A DNA stretch of 57,448 bases from Burkholderiales bacterium. GTDB lineage: Bacteria; Pseudomonadota; Gammaproteobacteria; Burkholderiales; Burkholderiaceae_D. The position numbers and the translations under genes were made by a program. Where the stretch lies: the NCBI GenBank assembly GCA_016200895.1, contig JACQDX010000142.1, positions 1-57,448 on the forward strand. The letters run 5' to 3'. How positions within the stretch are numbered: the first letter of the stretch is position 1; the number at the start of each line of letters is the position of its first letter. This document shows, piece by piece, positions 9,231 to 18,964 of the stretch. The notes beneath the pieces are model-generated. The model saw only the letters and a program-made list of their open reading frames with translations. It did not search any database and was not told the DNA's origin.

Positions 9231-12200
9231 TCAGTTTAAGGTTTTATGCAGACCTTGTAAATCATAAACATGTAATTCATTGAGATGGCGCATACCTTCG
9301 ACTGCAGCCTCGGCACCGGCTATGGTCGTGAACGTTGTTGCACGGGCAATCAATGCAGAGGTACGAATAGCGCGTGAATCTGTAATCGCATTGCGCTTTT
9401 CTTCTACCGTATTGATGACCATGGCAATATCATTGTTCTTGATCATGTCTACAACATGCGGACGACCTTCGACAACCTTGTTCACGATAGATACCGGGAT
9501 ACCTTCAGCCGCAATCGCGGTTGCTGTGCCACGTGTAGCAACGATGGAGAAACCCATTTCAACCAGATCACGAGCCACTTTCACGCCGCGTGGTTTATCA
9601 CTGTTCTTGATGCTCAGGAAAACCTTGCCGGAAGTTGGCAATTTCACGCCCGCACCCAATTGTGATTTCACGAAGGCTTCACCAAAGGTTTTACCTACAC
9701 CCATGACTTCACCGGTCGATTTCATCTCAGGGCCGAGGATGGTATCAACGCCAGGGAATTTTACGAACGGGAATACCGCTTCCTTGACACTAAAGTAAGG
9801 CGGTACGACTTCAGCACCTATGCCTTGTGAATCAAGTGACTGACCAACCATGCAACGGGCAGCAATCTTCGCCAGTTGCAGGCCAGTCGCCTTGGATACA
9901 TAAGGCACGGTACGTGACGCACGCGGGTTCACTTCCAGCACGAACACGACGTCTTTGCCATCTTGCTGCTGAATCGCAAACTGCACATTCATGAGGCCGA
10001 CAACATTCAAACCTTTTGCCATCAAAGCGGTCTGGCGCTTGAGTTCAGCAATGGTTTCTTGCGACAAAGAGTAAGGCGGCAAGGAACATGCAGAGTCACC
10101 GGAGTGGACACCAGCCTGTTCGATATGCTCCATGACGCCACCGATGAAGGTGCGCTCACCATCAGACAGGCAATCGACGTCGACTTCAATCGCATCATTC
10201 AGGAAGCGGTCCAGCAAGACTGGAGAATCATGCGAAACCTTGACGGCTTCACGCATGTAACGCTCAAGATCACGCTGCTCATGGACGATTTCCATCGCAC
10301 GGCCACCGAGCACATAAGATGGACGCACTACCAACGGATAACCAATCTCTTGCGCCAATGCCAGCGCATCAGTTTCAGTGCGCGCAGTACGGTTAGGCGG
10401 CTGACGCAAGCCCAGGTCTTGCAGCATTTTCTGGAAGCGTTCACGGTCTTCCGCAGCATCGATCATGTCTGGTGAAGTACCGACGATAGGCACGCCATTG
10501 GCTTCCAAATCGAGAGCGAGCTTCAAAGGTGTCTGACCACCGTATTGCACGATGACGCCGACCGGCTTTTCTTTTTCAACGATTTCCAGCACATCTTCCA
10601 GCGTCAGTGGTTCAAAATACAGACGGTCGGACGTGTCGTAATCAGTAGAAACGGTTTCAGGATTGCAGTTGACCATGATGGTTTCATAACCATCTTCGCG
10701 CAGCGCAAATGCGGCATGCACGCAGCAATAATCAAATTCAATACCCTGGCCGATACGGTTAGGGCCTCCGCCCAATACCATGATTTTTTTCTTGTCGGTC
10801 GGGTTCGATTCGCACTCTTCTTCGTACGTTGAATACATGTAAGCTGTATTCGTCGCGAATTCACCGGCGCAAGTATCTACACGCTTATAGACTGGGCGCA
10901 CGTTCAAAGCTTTACGTTTTTCACGAATCGCTGTGTCAGTCGTTTTCAACAATTTTGCCAGACGACGGTCAGAGAAACCTTTTTGCTTCAGTTGCAGCAT
11001 CAGGGCTTTATCGACGCTGTCGAGCGACTGTTCATCCAGCCACAATTCGATATCCACGATGTCCTTGATCTGCACCAGGAACCATGGGTCGATATGCGTC
11101 AACTGATGCACTTCTTCCAGCGTAAAGCCTTGAGCAAAAGCATCGCCAACATACCAGATACGGTCTGGGCCAGGCTCGCCGAGTTCTTTTTCCAGGGTTT
11201 CGCGGTCCTGGGTTTTTTCATTCATGCCATCGACGCCAACTTCCAGGCCACGCAAGGCTTTCTGGAAAGATTCCTGGAAAGTGCGGCCAATAGCCATCAC
11301 TTCACCGACAGATTTCATCTGTGTCGTCAGGCGGTTATCTGCCTGCGGGAATTTTTCAAATGCGAAACGCGGGATCTTGGTGACGACGTAATCGATCGAA
11401 GGCTCGAAAGAAGCTGGCGTAGCCCCGCCAGTAATTTCATTACGCAATTCATCGAGCGTGAAACCAACTGCCAGCTTGGCAGCAATTTTAGCAATTGGGA
11501 AACCCGTCGCTTTCGATGCCAATGCAGATGAACGCGATACACGTGGGTTCATCTCAATGACGATCATGCGGCCATCAGCAGGATTGATGGAAAACTGTAC
11601 GTTGGAACCACCGGTATCCACACCAATTTCACGCAGCACTGCCAAAGAGGCATTACGCATGATCTGGTATTCTTTATCCGTCAAGGTCTGTGCCGGTGCG
11701 ACAGTAATGGAGTCACCGGTATGCACGCCCATAGGGTCCAGATTTTCGATGGAGCAGACGATGATGCAGTTGTCGGCCTTGTCGCGCACGACTTCCATCT
11801 CATATTCTTTCCAGCCTATCAGTGATTCTTCAATCAGCAATTCATTGGTAGGAGATGCTTCCAGACCGCGTTTGCAAATCGTCTCGAATTCTTCCGGATT
11901 ATAGGCGATACCACCGCCTGTACCACCCATGGTGAAAGATGGGCGGATGATGACGGGGAAGCCAACATCCTTTTGCACTACCCAGGCTTCATCCATAGTA
12001 TGAGCGACGCCGGAACGTGCAGAACCCAGACCAATCTTGGTCATTGCGTTCTTGAATTTCAAGCGGTCTTCGGCCTTGTCGATGGCTTCTGGAGAAGCGC
12101 CGATGAGTTCGCAATTGTATTTGGTCAGCACGCCATGACGGTGCAGATCCAGTGCGCAATTCAAGGCCGTCTGGCCACCCATGGTTGGCAGAATCGCATC

Positions 12201-12449
12201 CGGTTTTTCTTTGTCGATGATGCGTTCAACGACTTGCCAGGTGATAGGTTCGATGTAAGTTACATCGGCCATTTCCGGGTCAGTCATGATAGTTGCCGGA
12301 TTGCTGTTGACCAGAATCACGCGGTAACCTTCTTCACGCAAAGCCTTGCAAGCCTGCGCACCCGAATAATCGAATTCACAAGCCTGACCAATGATGATGG
12401 GGCCAGCGCCGATAATCAAAATACTTTTTATGTCGTTACGTTTTGGCAT
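9231..12449 (-). CDS. carB: Carbamoyl-phosphate synthase large subunit CarB
   Basis: Makes carbamoyl phosphate for arginine and pyrimidine synthesis from bicarbonate, ATP and the ammonia delivered by CarA. The 1,072-residue protein has the duplicated layout: two nucleotide-binding entries (IIGAGPIIIGQACEFDYSG near residue 12 and VLGGGPNRIGQGIEFDYCC near 560), two ATP-grasp domains (FTMGGTGGG; YVLGGRAME), a central oligomerisation region and a C-terminal MGS-like allosteric domain (STGEVMGVG onward). It begins 4 bases after the carA stop, so the two are co-translated. Confidence 0.98.
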   Translation of the reverse strand: MPKRNDIKSILIIGAGPIIIGQACEFDYSGAQACKALREEGYRVILVNSNPATIMTDPEMADVTYIEPITWQVVERIIDKEKPDAILPTMGGQTALNCALDLHRHGVLTKYNCELIGASPEAIDKAEDRLKFKNAMTKIGLGSARSGVAHTMDEAWVVQKDVGFPVIIRPSFTMGGTGGGIAYNPEEFETICKRGLEASPTNELLIEESLIGWKEYEMEVVRDKADNCIIVCSIENLDPMGVHTGDSITVAPAQTLTDKEYQIMRNASLAVLREIGVDTGGSNVQFSINPADGRMIVIEMNPRVSRSSALASKATGFPIAKIAAKLAVGFTLDELRNEITGGATPASFEPSIDYVVTKIPRFAFEKFPQADNRLTTQMKSVGEVMAIGRTFQESFQKALRGLEVGVDGMNEKTQDRETLEKELGEPGPDRIWYVGDAFAQGFTLEEVHQLTHIDPWFLVQIKDIVDIELWLDEQSLDSVDKALMLQLKQKGFSDRRLAKLLKTTDTAIREKRKALNVRPVYKRVDTCAGEFATNTAYMYSTYEEECESNPTDKKKIMVLGGGPNRIGQGIEFDYCCVHAAFALREDGYETIMVNCNPETVSTDYDTSDRLYFEPLTLEDVLEIVEKEKPVGVIVQYGGQTPLKLALDLEANGVPIVGTSPDMIDAAEDRERFQKMLQDLGLRQPPNRTARTETDALALAQEIGYPLVVRPSYVLGGRAMEIVHEQRDLERYMREAVKVSHDSPVLLDRFLNDAIEVDVDCLSDGERTFIGGVMEHIEQAGVHSGDSACSLPPYSLSQETIAELKRQTALMAKGLNVVGLMNVQFAIQQQDGKDVVFVLEVNPRASRTVPYVSKATGLQLAKIAARCMVGQSLDSQGIGAEVVPPYFSVKEAVFPFVKFPGVDTILGPEMKSTGEVMGVGKTFGEAFVKSQLGAGVKLPTSGKVFLSIKNSDKPRGVKVARDLVEMGFSIVATRGTATAIAAEGIPVSIVNKVVEGRPHVVDMIKNNDIAMVINTVEEKRNAITDSRAIRTSALIARATTFTTIAGAEAAVEGMRHLNELHVYDLQGLHKTLN

Positions 12450-12453
12450 TCTC

Positions 12454-13623
12454 TTATTCTCCTGTCTTTGCCTTGGCCATCATCGCGGTGAAGCGGTCAA
12501 ACAGGTAGGCAATATCATGCGGACCCGGTGAGGCTTCAGGGTGACCCTGGAAGCAGAAAGCTGGTTTATCAGTACGGACAAAGCCTTGCAGCGAGCCATC
12601 AAACAAAGACACGTGGGTGACGCGGCAGTTGGCTGGCAAAGTTGCCGCATCGACTGCGAAACCGTGGTTTTGCGAGGTAATCAATACCTGCCTGGTATCC
12701 AGATCCTGCACAGGATGGTTGGCACCGTGGTGACCAAATTTCATCTTGAGGGTTTTAGCACCGGATGCCAGCGCCATGATTTGATGACCGAGGCAGATAC
12801 CAAAGGTAGGAACGCCCTTCTCGATCAATTCCTTGGTGGCAACAATTGCGTAATCGCATGGTTCAGGGTCACCAGGACCATTCGATAAAAACACGCCATC
12901 AGGGTTCAGTGCCAGCACATCGGCAGCACTGGATTGCGCAGGCAATACAGTAACCTTGCAGCCACGCTGTGCCAGCATACGCAAGATATTGCGCTTGACG
13001 CCGAAGTCAAAAGCGACGACATGGAATTTTGGATTTTGCAACTGGCCATAACCCTGACCCAATACCCATTCGGTCTCAGTCCAGTCATAAGCCTGCTTGG
13101 CAGACACAACCTTGGCCAGATCCATGCCAGACAGGCCGGGGAAAGACTTGGCCAGCGCAATGGCTTTTTCAGCATCAGCACCAACCAGGATGGCACCGCC
13201 CTGCGCACCTTTTTCACGCAAAATACGTGTCAGCTTGCGGGTGTCAATGCCAGCAATAGCAACGATATTTTGGGATTTGAGGTAATCAGAAAGGGATTGT
13301 TCAGAGCGGAAATTCGATACCAGCAAAGGCAGGTCTTTAATAATCAAACCGGCTGCATGGATTTTGTCAGACTCTACGTCTTCGGCATTAACGCCAGTAT
13401 TCCCAATATGCGGATACGTCAGGGTAACGATTTGAGAACTATAACTGGGATCAGTCAAAATTTCCTGATAACCGGTCATGGAGGTATTGAAGACAACTTC
13501 ACCTGTCGTTTGACCGGCAGCGCCAATCGAATATCCAGTGAAAATGCTTCCATCGGCGAGAGCAAGTATAGCGGTGTCCTGGCCGGAACGAAGAAGGGAC
13601 TGCGGAATGGGCAGCAAGGGCAA
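12454..13623 (-). CDS. carA: Carbamoyl-phosphate synthase small subunit CarA
   Basis: Glutamine amidotransferase subunit that releases ammonia and channels it to CarB. The 389 residues show the N-terminal CPSase small domain (FNTSMTGYQEILTDPSY, then YPHIGNTGVN) and the class I amidotransferase triad: Cys in GICLGHQ, and His and Glu in GHPEASPGPHD. A strong sigma-70-type promoter lies about 145 bases upstream, partly inside an inverted repeat. No leader peptide was recognised between promoter and gene. Confidence 0.98.
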   Translation of the reverse strand: MPLLPIPQSLLRSGQDTAILALADGSIFTGYSIGAAGQTTGEVVFNTSMTGYQEILTDPSYSSQIVTLTYPHIGNTGVNAEDVESDKIHAAGLIIKDLPLLVSNFRSEQSLSDYLKSQNIVAIAGIDTRKLTRILREKGAQGGAILVGADAEKAIALAKSFPGLSGMDLAKVVSAKQAYDWTETEWVLGQGYGQLQNPKFHVVAFDFGVKRNILRMLAQRGCKVTVLPAQSSAADVLALNPDGVFLSNGPGDPEPCDYAIVATKELIEKGVPTFGICLGHQIMALASGAKTLKMKFGHHGANHPVQDLDTRQVLITSQNHGFAVDAATLPANCRVTHVSLFDGSLQGFVRTDKPAFCFQGHPEASPGPHDIAYLFDRFTAMMAKAKTGE

Positions 13624-13768
13624 CTCCTGTATTGTTACCGCCGCTGCGACGCACCAAGCTGTCGTTTCCCTGACCGCGCAAGAATTGCCGCGTGGCCTGG
13701 AAAGATGATGGAGCGATGTGAATTTGGGTAGGCGCTACGGCGAGATTTCGGATTAGTTAAACCCTCGA

Positions 13769-13797
13769 ATTATAGCGCGAAACGGCCCATCAGGCAA
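13769..13797 (-). promoter_or_regulatory. Sigma-70-type promoter of carAB
   Basis: On the minus strand TTGCCT (13792-13797), a 17-base spacer and a perfect TATAAT (13769-13774). The -35 box is part of the inner end of the long inverted repeat at 13781-13821. Confidence 0.7.
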
Positions 13798-13821
13798 ATG
13801 CGAAATGCCTGATGGGCCGTT
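13781..13821. terminator. Perfect 16-bp inverted repeat between the GlcG-like gene and carA
   Basis: AACGGCCCATCAGGCA (13781-13796) and its exact complement (13806-13821) enclose a 9-base loop. It lies about 100 bases after the stop of the gene at 13923 and could end that transcript, although the T-run after it (TTTCGCG) is short. It overlaps the carAB -35 box. Confidence 0.6.
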
Positions 13822-13922
13822 AAATTGCCTGCAAACTCAATAGTGTACGGGCGTTCGCTTATTATTTTCTTGAAATCATCCCTGCTGCCATTTCGTAAAA
13901 AGAATGCATAATTTGATATAAA

Positions 13923-14327
13923 TTACAGGCCCAACGCAGCAATGCCCGCTTTGGCGATTTGTGCATCTTCTGCCGATTTCACGCCAGAAACACCAACCGC
14001 ACCAACGCATTGACCATCAACAATAATCGGCACACCACCTTCGAGCATACCTTCCAGAGGGGCACTCAGGAAAGAAAAACGACCATTATTGATAATATCT
14101 TCATAGATTTTTGATTCACGTTTGCCCAGTGCAGCAGTAGCTGCTTTTGCCGGGGCAATTTGCGAAGAAATAGGGGCCACGCCATCCAGACGCTGCAACC
14201 ACATCAAATGACCACCATCATCCACGATGGCAATCACGACAGGCCAGTTATTGGCTTTGGCTTCTGCTTCGGCAGCAGCAGCAATTTTTTTGACATCATC
14301 CAATGTCATCACAGGTTTTGTTTGCAT
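13923..14327 (-). CDS. GlcG/HbpS family small protein
   Basis: A 134-residue cytoplasmic protein of the GlcG/HbpS (DUF336) family; members include haem-sensing HbpS and proteins of glycolate or alcohol metabolism, and no single reaction is established. Family features: N-terminal LDDVKKIAAAAEAEA, VVIAIVDDGGHL near residue 32, Lys/Ala-rich KAATAALG, then GGVPIIVDGQCVGAVGVSG. The start at 14325-14327 has a strong GGAGAGG before it. It is monocistronic, with a long inverted repeat downstream and a palindromic repeat element upstream. Confidence 0.92.
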   Translation of the reverse strand: MQTKPVMTLDDVKKIAAAAEAEAKANNWPVVIAIVDDGGHLMWLQRLDGVAPISSQIAPAKAATAALGKRESKIYEDIINNGRFSFLSAPLEGMLEGGVPIIVDGQCVGAVGVSGVKSAEDAQIAKAGIAALGL

Positions 14328-14408
14328 AAATACCTCTCCATTAAAGTCAGCGGATTGTACGCCAAGCAATTGCGCTTAGGTATACAAACAGTTTTAACCA
14401 ATTTAAGC

Positions 14409-14586
14409 AGGACTTACGCAAAACCGCCCCAACTGCCTTGCAGCCCCTCGCCGCACTAAGGTACTGTCTTCGTCGCTACGGTGCAATCGGGTTTCGGATA
14501 ACACGTTGTCCGCCGATGAAACGAAGCTCCCTTGCATGGGAGCTTTCCCAGGCAAGGTGTTGCCGGGACAATTTTGCATAAGCCCT
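14409..14586 (-). repeat. Palindromic repeat element, copy A (178 bp, enlarged)
   Basis: The plus-strand left end is AGGACTTACGCAAAACCGCC and the right end is the near-complement GACAATTTTGCATAAGCCCT. It aligns over its first 72 bases with the reverse complement of copies B (30965-31065) and C (49384-49484), so it is inverted relative to them. After GTCGCTACG it carries about 77 extra bases (14481 to about 14556), including the hairpin AAGCTCCC/GGGAGCTT. Together with flanking bases it fills most of the 424-base gap between the GlcG-like gene and the NlpC gene. Confidence 0.85.
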
Positions 14587-14751
14587 GTTAACGGCCGATA
14601 AAATTATGATTTAAATAAAATCCGTGCAACAAGATTGCCTTCATAGCAAGCCAGCGGCTGAAACTTATTGTTACTTAGAAATATTCCTGAACGGTTTACA
14701 TTTTTTCAGAGTTCGCTTAAAGTTGAGCGGTTTTTCCAACCAGGTGCAAAG

Positions 14752-15291
14752 ATGCTAATAACCGTTTCCAGACTATCAAGGAAAGCCAAGTTAGTGCTTG
14801 TCTCGACTACGCTGCTCGCCGCAGCGGCCAACCCAGCCTGGAGCGCAGACAATCCATTCCCCGAATCCTCGACCGCCTACACCAAATTGCAGGAAATCAA
14901 GCAACGCGCATCTGACCTGACTGTAAAAGCCATGGATTTAATGGGCATACGCTATAAGCGCGGCGGCAATTCCCCGGAAAATGGTCTCGATTGCAGTGGT
15001 TTTGTGCGTTATGTATTCAAGGATGTGGTCGCTGCCAATTTACCGCGCACCTCGGCAGAAATCAGTAAAGTAGGTGAACACGTAGAGCAAAAGGATTTAC
15101 AGCCGGGTGATCTGGTTTTTTATAACACGCTCAAACGCGGCTTTTCCCACGTAGGAATTTATCTGGGCGACAACAAGTTCATTCACTCCCCTTCAGCTGG
15201 CGGCCAGGTCAGGGTAGAAAGCATGGACATCGCTTACTGGAAAAAACGCTTCAATGGTGCACGTCGCATCAATGATGACGAAGTGAAATAA
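14752..15291 (+). CDS. NlpC/P60 family cell-wall peptidase (C40)
   Basis: Exported cysteine peptidase expected to cut peptide cross-bridges of peptidoglycan. From the ATG at 14752 (AGGTG before it) the protein has 179 residues: an export signal ending near AWSA (residue 31), a linker, then the C40 domain. The catalytic Cys is in LDCSGFVRYVF, the His in SHVGIYLG, with FIHSPSAGG following, which fits the usual Cys-His-polar triad. An in-frame start 84 bases upstream would precede the signal peptide and is unlikely. It is convergent with the patatin-like gene. Confidence 0.93.
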   Translation: MLITVSRLSRKAKLVLVSTTLLAAAANPAWSADNPFPESSTAYTKLQEIKQRASDLTVKAMDLMGIRYKRGGNSPENGLDCSGFVRYVFKDVVAANLPRTSAEISKVGEHVEQKDLQPGDLVFYNTLKRGFSHVGIYLGDNKFIHSPSAGGQVRVESMDIAYWKKRFNGARRINDDEVK

Positions 15292-15379
15292 TCAACAAGC
15301 CCTACCTATAGATATACAAGCTAAATTATTTAGCTTCAGGCAGCAATCCCCCAAAAATTTCCTGCCCCGGAAAAAACAA

Positions 15380-15404
15380 AGGCAGAGTAATTCATACTCC
15401 GCCT
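15380..15404. terminator. Weak hairpin in a convergent gap
   Basis: AGGCAGAGTA and TACTCCGCCT pair with one mismatch around five bases, between the NlpC gene and the patatin-like gene. No good T-run follows on either strand, so a terminator role is only suggested by position. Confidence 0.35.
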
Positions 15405-15428
15405 CATTCAAATCAAACAAGCCGTCGA

Positions 15429-16388
15429 TTAGCGCTCCTGCATCGCTTTAATCTTTTGCTTAATCTCAGGCATCATCGCCATTGCCGCTTTTTCACCAGC
15501 GAGTATGGCCAGGTTACGGCCATTAAAGTCATTCCCTTTCATGCCTGGCAATTCGGGGCGGATAACAATCTCAGCCTGCTTCAATTCATATTGATTGATG
15601 CTTTGTCCCATGATGGCCACAGTTTGCAGCAAAACATCGAGGGTAGCATTTGAAACCAGGGGCTCTGGCAGAGCAGAAATATTAACTGCAATCACCAGGT
15701 CAGCACCCATTTCACGGGCAAAACGCACTGGCACGGGCGATACCAGACCACCATCGACATATAGCCTGTCATTAATTTTGACAGGTTGAAATACGCCAGG
15801 CACTGCAGACGAGGCGCGCACTGCAGCGCCTGTATTGCCACGCTGGAATAACACGGCATGGCCAGTTGCCAAATCAGTTGCCACTGCACCAAAAGGTTTG
15901 CGCAGTTTTTCTATCGGAGCCTGCGCCACCAGACGGTTCACATATGCTTGCAAGGCATCGCCCTTCAATACTCCACTAGACTTGGAAAACAATGGCAGGG
16001 ACCAGTCGGAGATGGTTGCCTCATCCATATCCAACGCCATTTTTTGTAAGGCAAACCCGTTGTTGCCAGCCGCGTACATCGCAGCCACCACGCTACCCGC
16101 GCTGGTACCAACCACAAGATCAGGATTGATGCCTTGCGACTCCAGCGCCTTGATAACGCCAATATGCGCAAAACCGCGCGCAGCACCACCACCAAGCGCC
16201 AGACCTATACGCAAAGGTCTCAGTGTCTTTGCCACCGGTATGGCCGGAGCAGCTACCGTGTTAGCCTGCTGCGGCGATGTACTGCAGGCAGTCAAACCAA
16301 ATGCCAGCAATACTGGCATGAGCAGGCGAGCCAGAACTGGCTTATTGCGAACAAACAAAGCTGGAAGTGATGAAGAAATATGCGACAT
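15429..16388 (-). CDS. Patatin-like phospholipase lipoprotein (RssA-like)
   Basis: Predicted envelope lipid acyl hydrolase. The 319-residue protein has a positively charged N-terminus, a hydrophobic run and the lipobox LTAC near residue 35, so it is probably a lipoprotein. The patatin fold follows: oxyanion loop GLALGGGAARGFAHIG, nucleophile motif GTSAG with its Ser, and the catalytic Asp in DGGLVSPVPV. This Ser-Asp dyad is complete. The substrate is unknown. It is divergent from the CpdB-like gene, with 377 bases between the starts. Confidence 0.92.
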   Translation of the reverse strand: MSHISSSLPALFVRNKPVLARLLMPVLLAFGLTACSTSPQQANTVAAPAIPVAKTLRPLRIGLALGGGAARGFAHIGVIKALESQGINPDLVVGTSAGSVVAAMYAAGNNGFALQKMALDMDEATISDWSLPLFSKSSGVLKGDALQAYVNRLVAQAPIEKLRKPFGAVATDLATGHAVLFQRGNTGAAVRASSAVPGVFQPVKINDRLYVDGGLVSPVPVRFAREMGADLVIAVNISALPEPLVSNATLDVLLQTVAIMGQSINQYELKQAEIVIRPELPGMKGNDFNGRNLAILAGEKAAMAMMPEIKQKIKAMQER

Positions 16389-16765
16389 GTGATTTCTGAC
16401 TGAATAAATAAGTAGAGTGCGGCTCCAGGCTAGCGGAGATATTTTGCAAGTGCGTGATTATATTTCTAATTGGCCTGCAGCACTGGCCAGCTCCCAAAAA
16501 AACCTGGCGAAAAAAATCAACGCAAACATGGTCAACAAAGGGTGCCCTGCGCCTCCCCCCAGACAAACATCATCAATTCGTGATACACACAATTAGTTTA
16601 TATATATGTCATGCTATGGAAATAATTAGTATTGATAATCCTGCACTTGTCGTGCAATTGCCGACCTGACTATCCGCGAGATTTCGCCGTCATACGTTGA
16701 CTTGGTGACTCCATCAGTTAAGTACTTAATATCTGAAGTATCTGAAGCTATTTTTGAAAGATTTT
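16389..16765. other. Divergent intergenic region, no gene seen
   Basis: Between the divergent patatin-like and CpdB-like genes. It is AT-rich around 16590-16640 and 16715-16760, where promoters are expected, but I could not name a clear -35/-10 pair or operator. Confidence 0.5.
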
Positions 16766-18889
16766 ATGAAAAAAATTTCCTGGTTACCGCCACTCACTCC
16801 AATTGCAGCACTGATAGCAATTGCCCTGGCTGGCTGCGGTAGCAGCAACCCGGCGGCGACAACCAATGTGACGCCCATAGTTGACCCTAACAGCATCCCA
16901 GAGGGAACCGTCGTCAAACTGGCCTTGCTGGAAACAACAGACATCCATCAAAACATACTCAGCTACGATTACTACGGCTTGAAAGCGGATACCAGCCTGG
17001 GCCTGGAAAGAACCGCTTCCCTGATCAAAGACGCACGCGCAGAAAACCCCAATAATATTTTGCTCGATGATGGCGATGTTATTCAAGGCACCTTGCTGGG
17101 TGATTACCAGGCATTGGCAGCGCCCGTCACTTGCAGTGGCACGCTGGCTATTTATAAAGTCATGAATGCGCTGAAATACGATGGCGCAGGCCTGGGCAAC
17201 CATGAATTCAATTATGGCCTGGGCTTTTTGAGCCAGATCACCAATACCGACTTTGGCTTGCCAGACGTCAGCAAAGCCGGCACTTGTGGCGCGCCCAACT
17301 TCCCTCTGGTTTTATCAAATGTAGTTGGTGCCAGTAGCCAGAAGCCTATCTTCAACCCTACTTCCATCATCAATAAGCAGTTCGTCGCTACCAAGCCTGA
17401 TGGCAGCAGCATGAATGTCAAACTCAATGTTGGCATCATGGGTTTCGTACCGCCGCAAATCATGGACTGGGATCAAAAATCCCTGGCGGGCAAAGTGGTC
17501 GTCAATGGCGTGCAAGAGTCTGCCAACAAATATGTTCCTGAACTGCGCGCCAAGGGTGCCGACCTGGTCGTCGCCCTGTCCCATGGCGGCCTGGATGCAT
17601 CACCCTATAGTCCTAAAATGGAAAACGGCAGCTTGCACCTGAGCACAACCGGCATCGATGCCCTGATGCTGGGCCATGCACACCTGATTTTCCCTGCACC
17701 TAAAGAAGTTGGCGCACCGGCCATTGATGCCTCATTGGCCGCCCTGCCCGCTGCCGTTGTGGACACTAAAAAAGGTCTGGTGAATGGTGTGCCTGCAGTC
17801 ATGGCACAAAGCTGGGGTCGCCGCCTGGGCATCATACAAATGACGCTCAAATACCAAAGCGGCAAATGGGTAGTGCAAAAAGACCTGACCAATGTAGAAG
17901 CACGTGGCTTCAAATACAAAGATGGCACCAATATCATTGATGCAGATGCCTCTATCGCACCTCTGGTTGATACCGAGCACAAAGCCACCATCAACTATGC
18001 AACGCAAGCTCTGGGCACGACGACAGACTTTGAAATGTCAGCCTATTTTTCACTGGTCGGTGATGTTTCTGCAATACAAATCGTCAATCAGGCGCAAATC
18101 GATTATGTGAAAAACTTCATCGCCACTTCGAATGATGCGACGATTGCCAGCTACAAATCCATACCAGTGATCTCGTGCAGCGCGCCATTCAAGGCAGGCC
18201 GCAATGGCCCGACAGATTTCACTGATGTCGCCCCTGGTGCCAGCGCGGCATCACCATTTGGTTTGCAAGTACGCAACCCAGGTGACCTTTACCTGTATGG
18301 CAATAACAATCTGCAAGCCGTCAAAATCAAGGGTTCTGATTTGAAGAACTGGTTGGAGACTGCAGCAAAACAATTCGGCCAGATAGACGCTACACTGACG
18401 ACAGAGCAAGACCTGGTACCGTCTTATTCGACCATCTATAACTACGATGTGTTTTATGCAGACAATAATGCACTGATTTACCAGATCGACGTTACCCAGC
18501 CAGCAGGTAAACGTATCGTCAACCTGACGTATGCAGGCAAGGCCATAGGCGACAATGATGACTTTATCGTAGCCACCAATGACTACCGCGCTGGCGGCGG
18601 CGGCAACTTCCCAGGCATTGATGGCAGCAAAACCATTATTAAATCGCCAGATGCCAACCAGGCAGTAGTCAGCGACTTCGTCAAAAAACAAGGCAAGATC
18701 ACTGCTGCAGCGAACGGCACTGGTCAAAGCTGGAGCTTTGCTAAAGTAACGACCAAGGGCCCCGTCATTTTGCGCTCTGCCCCAGGCAAAATATCCGTGG
18801 CACAAGCGTTGGGTCTGGGTCGCGTCAAGTCTGAAGGCGCACTGGATGCCAGCGGCTTTGCAAAATATGCGATAGATTTGAGCAAGTAA
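16766..18889 (+). CDS. CpdB-like 2',3'-cyclic-nucleotide phosphodiesterase/3'-nucleotidase lipoprotein
   Basis: Envelope enzyme that would hydrolyse 2',3'-cyclic nucleotides and 3'-nucleotides to salvage nucleosides and phosphate. The 707 residues start with a lipobox, LAGC, near residue 24, unlike the soluble periplasmic CpdB of E. coli. The metallophosphatase domain has LETTDIHQN, DDGDVIQGT, GNHEFNYG and GHAH; the C-terminal nucleotide-binding domain has NDYRAGGGGNFPG. The ATG at 16766 is preferred over a TTG four codons upstream. The Sel1-repeat gene follows in the same direction 75 bases later. Confidence 0.93.
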   Translation: MKKISWLPPLTPIAALIAIALAGCGSSNPAATTNVTPIVDPNSIPEGTVVKLALLETTDIHQNILSYDYYGLKADTSLGLERTASLIKDARAENPNNILLDDGDVIQGTLLGDYQALAAPVTCSGTLAIYKVMNALKYDGAGLGNHEFNYGLGFLSQITNTDFGLPDVSKAGTCGAPNFPLVLSNVVGASSQKPIFNPTSIINKQFVATKPDGSSMNVKLNVGIMGFVPPQIMDWDQKSLAGKVVVNGVQESANKYVPELRAKGADLVVALSHGGLDASPYSPKMENGSLHLSTTGIDALMLGHAHLIFPAPKEVGAPAIDASLAALPAAVVDTKKGLVNGVPAVMAQSWGRRLGIIQMTLKYQSGKWVVQKDLTNVEARGFKYKDGTNIIDADASIAPLVDTEHKATINYATQALGTTTDFEMSAYFSLVGDVSAIQIVNQAQIDYVKNFIATSNDATIASYKSIPVISCSAPFKAGRNGPTDFTDVAPGASAASPFGLQVRNPGDLYLYGNNNLQAVKIKGSDLKNWLETAAKQFGQIDATLTTEQDLVPSYSTIYNYDVFYADNNALIYQIDVTQPAGKRIVNLTYAGKAIGDNDDFIVATNDYRAGGGGNFPGIDGSKTIIKSPDANQAVVSDFVKKQGKITAAANGTGQSWSFAKVTTKGPVILRSAPGKISVAQALGLGRVKSEGALDASGFAKYAIDLSK

Positions 18890-18964
18890 AATTCACTGAA
18901 AACAGTAGCAATGAATAAGCGTGCACTTCAAATCGTAGTGCACGCCCGCTCTCTTGGCGACACT

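Noticed and set aside
16660..16740. A Pho box upstream of the CpdB-like gene
   Set aside because: GTCATA and TTGAC-like pieces are present but do not form the two spaced CTGTCAT repeats.
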